NCBI GenBank assembly: GCA_963802415.1
Contig: CAWDIH010000002.1
Location: 186,001 to 250,000 of the forward strand
Length of the DNA: 64,000 nucleotides
Source: DATAES01 sp963802415
GTDB taxonomy: Bacteria; Actinomycetota; Acidimicrobiia; Acidimicrobiales; JACDCH01
Direction: 5' to 3'
The position numbers were made by a program, and so were the translations under genes. The notes below the pieces were generated by a model. It had not been told where the DNA came from and did not search any database. It saw only the letters and a program-made list of their open reading frames with translations. Shown piece by piece: positions 8,572-15,595 of the stretch. Position 1 is the first letter of the stretch. Each line of letters opens with the position of its first letter.

Positions 8572-9744
8572 TCAGGTCGGCGTCTTCTCGCCGAGCGTCG
8601 CGGTCATCGTGAGGTCTTGACCGGAGCGGGTCACGACGAGCGTGATCCTGTCGCCGGTGTGGTGTCCGCGCAGCGTCACGCGCAGCGCTGACATCGACTC
8701 GATCTTCGTTCCGTCCACCGCGGCGATGACATCGTCGTTCGTCAGACCCGCTTCGGCCGCTGGACTCCCACCGACGACCTTCATGACGCGTGCGCCGCGA
8801 TCTGCATCAGCGCCCTCGACGCCGAGCCACGCATGCCGGGCCGCACCGGTTTTGATGATGTCCTCGGCGACTGACCGCACGACGTCGATCGGCGCGGCGA
8901 AGTCGACGTTCGCTCCATCAGGCGGCACCACCGTGGTCACGAGCCCGATGAGGACGCCGTTCGCATCGGACAGCGCGCCGCCCGACGAATCGTGACTCGC
9001 AGCGGCGTCGGTCTCGATCATGTCACGCAGGCTGACGCCTTCTGCGCTGTCGACTTGCTTGCCGAGGGCGCTCACGACCCCCACCGCCACGGACGGGTCG
9101 GCGCCCGAACCTTCTGGTGCACCGATCGCGATCGCGGTCTGGCCGATCTGCAATCCCGTGGCGGAGCCGAACGTCGCCACTGGTACCTGTCCCACGTCGA
9201 CCTTGACGACGGCAACTGCCGACCACGGGTCCGAACCGACCACCGTGGCGGGCACCGACCGGCCGTCGGCGAGCGTCGCCTGCACGGCGGACGCCGACTG
9301 CAGGAGATGCGCATCAGTCGCCAGGTAGCCGTCATCGCGGAACATCACACCGGACCCGATCGTCGACCCCTCGCCCGTCGTGACCTCGAGCCTCACGATC
9401 GCTGGCGCGACGGCGCGCGTGACGCCGACGACACCGCTCGGTTGCGACGCGAGCTCCGCGACCGCACGCAGCGGGACCTTCTCGACGACAGGCTTCTCCA
9501 CGACCTTGCCCTCGAAGCCACCGACCACCGCCACCACGCCCAGGGAGAGGGCCGCGCCGACGAGCCCGGCAACCACTGCGACGCCCCACAGTGTGGAGCC
9601 CGAGCGGCGATCGTCGCCCTCGGCCGTGGCAGTGGTGACCCCGTCGACGGGACCGAGCTCCGAAGGATGCCGCCACAAACGGTCCTCGGGCGGCAACGGA
9701 GCGCCGAACGCCGGCTCACCGTCACTCTCGTCGTTGGGTGGCAC
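8572..9744 (-). CDS. HtrA-like trypsin-type serine protease with PDZ domain
   Basis: A 390-residue membrane-anchored protease. A proline-rich cytoplasmic start (VPPNDESDGE) leads to one membrane helix at about residues 60-82. The protease domain keeps the triad: His in TDAHLL, Asp in SDPWSAVAVVKVD, and Ser in the DSSGGALSD loop, where the usual GNSGG is changed to DSSGG. A PDZ domain follows (HAWLGVEGAD to the end). Members degrade misfolded proteins outside the membrane. The GTG at 9744 is selected because the coding style and hydrophilic leader begin there; longer readings run into the divergent moaE. The 66-base gap to moaE holds both promoters. Confidence 0.88.
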   Translation of the reverse strand: MPPNDESDGEPAFGAPLPPEDRLWRHPSELGPVDGVTTATAEGDDRRSGSTLWGVAVVAGLVGAALSLGVVAVVGGFEGKVVEKPVVEKVPLRAVAELASQPSGVVGVTRAVAPAIVRLEVTTGEGSTIGSGVMFRDDGYLATDAHLLQSASAVQATLADGRSVPATVVGSDPWSAVAVVKVDVGQVPVATFGSATGLQIGQTAIAIGAPEGSGADPSVAVGVVSALGKQVDSAEGVSLRDMIETDAAASHDSSGGALSDANGVLIGLVTTVVPPDGANVDFAAPIDVVRSVAEDIIKTGAARHAWLGVEGADADRGARVMKVVGGSPAAEAGLTNDDVIAAVDGTKIESMSALRVTLRGHHTGDRITLVVTRSGQDLTMTATLGEKTPT

Positions 9745-9810
9745 AGCGCAAAACGATAGTGACGGACCTGCTCCGAGGGATGGCGGCCCCCGCTCACGTA
9801 CGATGCCTGC

Positions 9811-10281
9811 GTGCGGCCACCGACAGGCGACACCTGGTTGGGACTGGCGCGGGACGAGCTTCCGGTCGGTCTCGCGACCGAATGGGCAATCCGGCCGGAC
9901 TGTGGCGCTGTCGTTCTGTTCAGCGGGACAGCGCGTGACCACGCACCCGATCGACCCGGCGTGCAGCAGTTGGAGTACGAGGCATACGAAGAACAGGTCG
10001 TGCCGTGCTTGCGGGCTGTAGCCGACGAGGCGCGAGCACAGTGGCCAGCTGTCGGACGGATCGTGCTCCTGCACCGCGTCGGGGTGGTGCCGATCCGTGC
10101 GTCCGCGGTCGTGGTCGTCGTCTCAGCGCCTCATCGCCCCGACGCCTTCGCAGCAGCCCGGTTCTGCATCGACGCGATCAAGGCGTCCGTCCCCATCTGG
10201 AAGCACGAGGTGTGGGACGGTGGCGAGGCGTGGGGCGACGACAGCCATGCACTGGTGGCCCCGCAAGAAGTACGGAGGTGA
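9811..10281 (+). CDS. moaE: Molybdopterin synthase catalytic subunit
   Basis: A 156-residue MoaE. The protein joins with MoaD to put two sulfurs into precursor Z to make molybdopterin. The core reads GAVVLFSGTARDH, then LEYEAYEE and HRVGVVPIRASAVVV, all typical. The end has ASVPIWKHEVW, which carries the conserved lysine region near the active site; the usual second basic residue is His here. No moaD or other cofactor gene is in the window, so partners lie elsewhere. GTG 9811 is used as start. It is the first of three tightly packed genes ending in mreB, spaced by ten bases and then a 23-base overlap. Confidence 0.88.
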   Translation: MRPPTGDTWLGLARDELPVGLATEWAIRPDCGAVVLFSGTARDHAPDRPGVQQLEYEAYEEQVVPCLRAVADEARAQWPAVGRIVLLHRVGVVPIRASAVVVVVSAPHRPDAFAAARFCIDAIKASVPIWKHEVWDGGEAWGDDSHALVAPQEVRR

Positions 10282-10290
10282 TGCGCGTCC

Positions 10291-10458
10291 ATGGGCGTTC
10301 TCCTCTTCCTCCTTGTGCCGCTCGCAGTGATCATCGTCGGCTCGTTGATCCTCACGTTGGTGAATCACAAACCGAAGAGCATGCGTTCGAGCATGCAAGC
10401 GTTCCAGCGTGAGATGAAGGCGCTGTCACCCGAGGGTGATCAACGCAGGCGCGGATAG
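10291..10458 (+). CDS. Small single-helix membrane protein
   Basis: A 55-residue protein. Residues 2-24 form one strong hydrophobic helix (VLLFLLVPLAVIIVGSLILT), and the rest is a charged tail (QAFQREMKALSPEGDQRRRG). The ATG follows GGAGGTG by about ten bases. It sits between moaE and mreB and overlaps the mreB start by 23 bases. The protein is too short for family assignment. Its position and tail suggest a membrane partner of the MreB/cell-shape machinery, but that is a guess from location only. Confidence 0.6.
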   Translation: MGVLLFLLVPLAVIIVGSLILTLVNHKPKSMRSSMQAFQREMKALSPEGDQRRRG

Positions 10459-11473
10459 TGGGCTAGCCCTGGCACGCGACCTCGCCATCGATCTCGGCAC
10501 CGCCAACACGCTGGTGTACGAGAGGTCACGCGGCATCGTCCTCAACGAGCCGTCCGTCATCGCCCTCAACAGCCGGACAGGGGACGTGCTGGCGATGGGC
10601 CACGAGGCGTGGCAGATGATCGGCCGTACGCCCGGTTACATCGTCGCGGTGCGCCCGTTGCGAGGCGGCGCGATCACCGACTTCGAAATCACCCAACGCA
10701 TGATTCGCTTGCTGCTGCAACGCGTCGGCGTGAACCGGTTCAACCGTCCTCGCGTCGTGATCTGCGTGCCGTCTGCGATCACCGAAGTCGAGCGGCGCGC
10801 GGTGACCGAGGCGGCACGTCGTGCCGGCGCGGCCGACGCGCAACTCATCGAACAGCCGATGGCCGCCGCCATCGGCGCTGGTCTCCCGATCCACGAGCCC
10901 GTCGGGAACATGGTCATCGACGTCGGCGGTGGCACGTCGGAGACCGCGCTGATCTCGCTGGGCGGCATCGTCGCATTGCAGGCGGTACGCGTCGGCTCGT
11001 TCGACATCGACAACGCGGTGCAGACCTACGTGCGCCGCGAGTACGGCATCGCGGTCGGTGAGCGCACGGCCGAGGAGATCAAGGTCGCGATCGGGTCCGC
11101 GTACCCGACGCTCGACGAGTTCAAGGCCGAGGTACGCGGACGAGACTTGATGAGCGGCCTACCCAAGACGGTCATCCTCTCGCCCGAAGAAGTCCGTGAA
11201 GCGATCGGCGAGCAAGTGCTCGCAGTGATCGATTCCGTCATCGCCTGCTTGGGTCAGGCGCCACCCGAACTCGCGCAAGATCTCATCGTGCGCGGCATGT
11301 ACCTCGTGGGCGGTGGCGGCATGCTGCGCGGGTTCGACATGCGCATCGCGGAGGAGACCGAGATCCCGGTGCACCTCGTCGATGCGCCGCTCGAGTGCGT
11401 TGCTCTCGGCGCCGGCAAGGTGATCGAGAACTACGACCGCCTCAAGATGATGTTCATGGGAGCTCGGCGCTAG
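10436..11473 (+). CDS. mreB: Rod-shape determining protein MreB/Mbl
   Basis: A 345-residue actin-like protein that forms filaments under the membrane and guides wall synthesis. It shows the phosphate-1 motif AIDLGTANTLVY near residue 17, the connecting phosphate motif VIDVGGGTSETALISLGG near 160, and the adenosine motif MYLVGGGGMLRGF near 287. Length and order are normal for MreB. GTG 10436 lies inside the preceding small membrane gene. The usual neighbours mreC and mreD do not follow; the next gene is on the other strand. Most rod-shaped actinobacteria lack MreB or use it little, so its presence is mildly informative about cell shape or lineage. Confidence 0.92.
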   Translation: MINAGADSGLALARDLAIDLGTANTLVYERSRGIVLNEPSVIALNSRTGDVLAMGHEAWQMIGRTPGYIVAVRPLRGGAITDFEITQRMIRLLLQRVGVNRFNRPRVVICVPSAITEVERRAVTEAARRAGAADAQLIEQPMAAAIGAGLPIHEPVGNMVIDVGGGTSETALISLGGIVALQAVRVGSFDIDNAVQTYVRREYGIAVGERTAEEIKVAIGSAYPTLDEFKAEVRGRDLMSGLPKTVILSPEEVREAIGEQVLAVIDSVIACLGQAPPELAQDLIVRGMYLVGGGGMLRGFDMRIAEETEIPVHLVDAPLECVALGAGKVIENYDRLKMMFMGARR

Positions 11474-11500
11474 GGGGCGAATGTTGGTGCGCCATGGTCG

Positions 11501-12172
11501 CTATGGCGACCACGGCGACCCCGAGTTCGGCGGGGGAGCGGCGTCGTCGGCAGCGGTGAGATCCGTAGCCGCTTGCCGCACCTGCCAGTCCCGGTCGTTT
11601 TGCGCTCGCGCCAGTGCTTCATCGACTTCCGGTCCTTCGAAGGGCGCCAAGGCCAGTACGGCTCGGCGCCGCACCGCGGGCTTGTCGCGGGTGGCGGCGA
11701 GGATGGCCTCGAGACCCCTTGGGTCGCCGATCGATCCGAGGGCAGCGACCGCGGCCTCCCGCACCAGCGCATCTTCGTGGTCGGTCGTCAGTCGCACGAG
11801 GCGATCGACGGCGGAACGCCGCGCTCGCTGATCGAGACTGGTGAGCTCACCACATGCCCACGCGGCAGCTTCGACAACGTTGTCATCCGCGTCGTCGAGC
11901 AGCGCGAGCACCGGTGCCCACGCGCCCGGCGGATCGGCGGCAGCAGCCGCTTCCGCAACGCGCCGACGCACGACCGCGTCGACGTCTTCGGCAGCGCGCT
12001 CGAGATCGGCGGTTGTCAACTCGCCGGCGCGCGCCAGCGCACCGAGCGCCGTGGCCCGGACACGGCCGTCTTCGTCAGCGAGCGCCGCACGAACGGTGGC
12101 CACGTCGCCGTGATGACCGGCGAGTGCGACGTCTCGCCTTCTCTCGACGCCGCCCTCGGGAGGCCGCATCAT
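11501..12172 (-). CDS. HEAT-repeat protein
   Basis: About 223 residues starting MMRPPEGG. The body is a series of 30-residue helical repeats of HEAT/PBS-lyase type, seen as AALADEDGRVRATALGALAR, VLALLDDADDNVVEAAAWA and DALVREAAVAALGSIGD. Such proteins are binding scaffolds, and no catalytic site is visible. The start overlaps the stop of the upstream membrane protein gene (ATGA overlap at 12169-12172), so the two are co-translated. It converges with mreB, leaving 27 bases between the stops. A role with its membrane partner is likely but unknown. Confidence 0.75.
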   Translation of the reverse strand: MMRPPEGGVERRRDVALAGHHGDVATVRAALADEDGRVRATALGALARAGELTTADLERAAEDVDAVVRRRVAEAAAAADPPGAWAPVLALLDDADDNVVEAAAWACGELTSLDQRARRSAVDRLVRLTTDHEDALVREAAVAALGSIGDPRGLEAILAATRDKPAVRRRAVLALAPFEGPEVDEALARAQNDRDWQVRQAATDLTAADDAAPPPNSGSPWSP

Positions 12173-12489
12173 TCCACGGCGTTCTTCAGACCGGTCAGGA
12201 TCAGGGCGCCACCGAGCAAGAGAAGGAGCGCCAGAAGGGCGCCGATCAGCGCCAGGAGCGTGCTCAACAAGACAACTGCACGGGCGCGGACCCACCAAGG
12301 CGTCGGCGTGACAGCGTCAGGTCTCACCACGCGTGCCGCGGGCTGCTTGCGCTCGAATCTCATTCGGGGCAAGTCGCGGTCGCGTCCGGCCTCGTCCGTG
12401 GCAGGCTGGGGTGCCCCGTTCATCACGACGCGTCCTGCGATCGCGAGTGCGGCGCCCATGACGACCAGACCGATGACGAATCTCAACAC
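12169..12489 (-). CDS. Membrane protein with two helices
   Basis: A 106-residue protein with a helix at residues 3-22 and a second at about 74-98 (LLSTLLALIGALLALLLLLGG). The linker between them is basic and proline-containing, and so likely cytoplasmic or periplasmic. No family is recognised. It starts with GTG 12489, which overlaps by 17 bases the ATG of the divergent PDZ-Lon gene at 12473. That is an unusually tight divergent start. Its stop overlaps the start of the HEAT-repeat gene. Confidence 0.6.
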   Translation of the reverse strand: MLRFVIGLVVMGAALAIAGRVVMNGAPQPATDEAGRDRDLPRMRFERKQPAARVVRPDAVTPTPWWVRARAVVLLSTLLALIGALLALLLLLGGALILTGLKNAVE

Positions 12490-13598
12490 GCCGAGCGCGA
12501 TCGTAACCGGGGCGCGTCCTACCCCTCAGGCAGACGAGGAGCGTCGACGCCGCCAGTGGCTTCGCCGCTGGTGGTGGGTCATCGCGATCGCCACGATGAT
12601 GTCACTTCTCACGACAGCCTTCGTCGTGACGCTCCTCGTTCACGTGCCGTACGTCATCGAGTCGCCCGGAAACGCAGAGTCCGTCGACGCACTCATCACG
12701 GTTCCACCTGATCGCAACAATCCGACCTCGGATCACATCAACCTCGTCACCGTCACCGTCAACACCGACGTCACCGTGTTCGACAAGTGGCGGGCCGAGC
12801 ATTCGTCGGATGAGACCATCGTGCCGGCGAAGCAGGTCCTCGGAACGCAGACACCGCAGGAGAACAATCGGCTCAACCAGGTGTTGATGCGCCAATCGAA
12901 GGACGCCGCCGTACTCGTCGCCCTCGGGAAACTCGGCTATCACGTGACGCCGACGCCGACCGGCGCGCTCATCGTGACCACCGACCACGGGGCACCCGCC
13001 GCCGGAGTCCTACAGGTCGGCGACACGATCGTCGCCGTCGACGGACAACCGGTGACCAGTCGCGACCAGCTCGTGCAAGCGGTGGGCGCGGCGCAAGCCG
13101 GGCGACCAGGTCACGCTCGGCATCGAGGATCCCAACGGCAACCCCCGTGACACCAGCGTCACGCTGACCAACCATCCGGACAAGCCGGGAGCCGGGTTCC
13201 TCGGCGTAGCCGCCGACGACCGGCTCGACTACCCGTCCCTCCCGTTCGACGTGTCGATCGACTCGCAGCGCATCGGTGGGCCGAGCGCCGGGCTCGCGTT
13301 CACGCTCGGTCTCCTCGACGAACTGACTCCGGGTGACTTGACGGGCGGCCAGGAGGTTGCGGCCACCGGCACCATCTCGCCCGATGGGACCGTCGGCGAG
13401 ATCGGTGGCGTCGAACAGAAGGTGACCACCGTCCACCGCGCTCACATTCCCTACTTCCTGGTGCCAGCCGGAGACGCAGCTGCGGCCCAGAAGAACGCGC
13501 CGTCAGACGTCAAGATCGTCCCGATCCACACACTCGACGAGGCCCTCGCGTTCCTCGGTTCGCTCGGCGGCAGCGGTCTTCCCGCTCCGGTGGGCTGA
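12473..13598 (+). CDS. PDZ and Lon-type (S16) protease, YlbL-like, with one frameshift near 13090
   Basis: The N-terminus has a run of arginines then one membrane helix (about residues 30-62). A PDZ domain follows (GAPAAGVLQVGDTIVAVDGQ). After a one-base extra G near 13087-13091, the frame continues as PGDQVTLGIEDPNG into the Lon-type domain. That part holds the catalytic serine in RIGGPSAGLAFTLG and a later lysine in the EIGGVEQKVTTV helix. The order helix-PDZ-S16 is that of YlbL-type secreted proteases. Only ATG 12473 gives a start before the helix. The single break sits in a GC-rich run and may be a read error. Confidence 0.85.
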
Positions 13599-13672
13599 CG
13601 TCGGCCGTCGAGGTCCCGTCACGGAGGTCGAGTCCGCGACCTCGCTGCGATGCGGTCGTACCATCGAGGGCG

Positions 13673-15583
13673 ATGTCTGCTTCCGACCGTGATGCCGAGC
13701 AACGCACGTCGAATCTCGACCCCGAAGCGATCGCGCGCACGACCTTCCCGACGAGCTTCCGCGGTTACGACGCGGACCACGTCCGGAGATTTCTCGAGCA
13801 GGTTGCCGAGGCCCTGCGCGACGCGCACGATCGCGAGGCCGGCCTCCTCGAGCGACTCGAGGCAGTCGAGGCCAAACTGGCCGCAGCGTCGCGCGTCGAC
13901 GAGGACCAGCTGACTGCTGCGCTCGGCGAGGAGACGGCACGAGTGTTGACGGTCGCCCGCGAGGCCGCGACCGACATCAAGGCGAAGGCTTCGGACAGCG
14001 CCGCGCAGACGCTGCGCGACGCGGAGGAGCATGCGAGAACGGTGCGCAGCGACGCGGACGAGCTGATGGCACGACGAACCGAGGAAGTCGAGGCGGAAGC
14101 GGCCCGTATCCGCGCCCAGGTCGATGCCGCGGTCGAAGGCCGGCAAGCCGAGGCAGAACGGGCGCTCGACGCCGCACGTACCGACGCCGAACGCATTCGC
14201 CTGGAGGCAACAGAAGCGGGCGGCGTCGAGGTCGAGGCAGCACGAGCACGAGGACGTGAGATGGTGGACGAGGCCCTGCTCGTCCGCGCTCGCATACTCG
14301 AAGATCTCGCTCGCAAACGAAAGGCTTCACGTGTCCAGCTGGAGCGGCTGCAGGCGGGCCGCGAGCGCCTGATCGACTCGTACACGATCGTCCAACGCAC
14401 GCTCGACGAGGCCAACGAGGAACTGCGCACCTCGTTGACCTCCGCCAAGATCGCAGCGGACGCGGCGGCGCATCGCGTCGAGGCGGAACCGCTGCCGTCG
14501 CCGAGCGAGCTCGACCGTGAGGTCGAAGCGGCGCGTGAGTCCCCCGAGTACACCGAGCAACTACCGCACGAAGAACTGGTTCCGCTCGAGCCGTCCGCCG
14601 AGTTCGAGGGGGTCCGCATCGTCGACGATCCACGGCCCAACGGACGACGCGAGACCACCGAGACCGCCGAGATCGCGGAAGTCGTCGACGTCGTTGAGGC
14701 CGCGGACGAGGAGGGCGACACCGCCGTCGACGTCGACGACCTGTTCGCGCGCATCCGAGCTTCGCGGGAGGACGACGTGGCGAAGGCACAGGACGTGCTC
14801 GCTCGTGAACCGTCGTCCGACGCTCACGCCAGCGAGGAAGCCGGGGACGCATCGGACGCGTCGGACGCATTGGACGCCGCGCCTCACGCCGAGCCTGGCG
14901 ACGCGCAGGACACCGAGCCCGAGCCCGCTGCCTCCGAGGACGAAGCCCTGCTCGAACGGCGGGACGCCATCACTGACGCGGTCGAGAAGCAGGCGGTCCG
15001 GAAGCTCAAGCGGGTGCTGGCCGACGAGCAGAACGAGGTGCTCGACCGTCTTCGGCGCAATCCGAAGGCCCGCCTCGACGATCTGTTCCCCGCGGCGGGC
15101 GAGCATTCTGAACGCTACGCGTCCGTCGTTCGTCCGCATCTGGTCGATGTGGCGCAGAGTGGCGGAGCGTTCTACGGCGCCACTCCAGCGAAGACGGACG
15201 TGACCGATCTCGCCAACGACCTCGCTCAAGCGTTGACGGTCCCGCTGCGCGATCGCATCGACGGCTCATTGCGAGAGGCGGCGGGCGACGAAGAAGCCAT
15301 GGCCGACGGCGTGCGCGCCGTGTACCGCGACTGGAAGACGCACCGCATCGAGTCGCACACACGAGACGCCGTGCTCGCCGCCTTCAACCGGGGACTGTTC
15401 GACGCGACCGATGCAAGCACGGGACAGCGCTGGATCGTCGACAACGGTGGGTCGCCGTGCCCGGACGCCGAGGACAACTCGCTCGCCGGGCTGGTCGTGA
15501 AGGGCGAGCCCTTCCCGACTGGCCATTGCTACCCGCCGGCCCACCCGGGGTGCCGCTGCCTCCTCGTGGCTGAGCCTCTGTAG
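13673..15583 (+). CDS. DivIVA-domain coiled-coil protein with phage MuF-like C-terminal domain
   Basis: A 636-residue protein. Residues about 22-50 form a DivIVA start (FRGYDADHVRRFLEQV), the membrane-curvature and polar-growth domain of actinobacteria. A long alanine-, glutamate- and arginine-rich coiled coil fills about 50-270. An acidic, low-complexity linker follows (about 280-425). The last 200 residues are different: helices (VRKLKRVLADEQNEV) and an end with W, PCPDAEDN, GEPFPTGH, PPAHPGCRC. This end matches the style of MuF/SPP1-gp7 minor head proteins, in which a Cys pair and HPxCRC are typical. Here the first pair has only one Cys. ATG 13673 is used. The next gene starts 13 bases later. 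The DivIVA part is sure; the phage-domain call is by motif only. Confidence 0.8.
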   Translation: MSASDRDAEQRTSNLDPEAIARTTFPTSFRGYDADHVRRFLEQVAEALRDAHDREAGLLERLEAVEAKLAAASRVDEDQLTAALGEETARVLTVAREAATDIKAKASDSAAQTLRDAEEHARTVRSDADELMARRTEEVEAEAARIRAQVDAAVEGRQAEAERALDAARTDAERIRLEATEAGGVEVEAARARGREMVDEALLVRARILEDLARKRKASRVQLERLQAGRERLIDSYTIVQRTLDEANEELRTSLTSAKIAADAAAHRVEAEPLPSPSELDREVEAARESPEYTEQLPHEELVPLEPSAEFEGVRIVDDPRPNGRRETTETAEIAEVVDVVEAADEEGDTAVDVDDLFARIRASREDDVAKAQDVLAREPSSDAHASEEAGDASDASDALDAAPHAEPGDAQDTEPEPAASEDEALLERRDAITDAVEKQAVRKLKRVLADEQNEVLDRLRRNPKARLDDLFPAAGEHSERYASVVRPHLVDVAQSGGAFYGATPAKTDVTDLANDLAQALTVPLRDRIDGSLREAAGDEEAMADGVRAVYRDWKTHRIESHTRDAVLAAFNRGLFDATDASTGQRWIVDNGGSPCPDAEDNSLAGLVVKGEPFPTGHCYPPAHPGCRCLLVAEPL

Positions 15584-15595
15584 AGTCCCCCGGCA

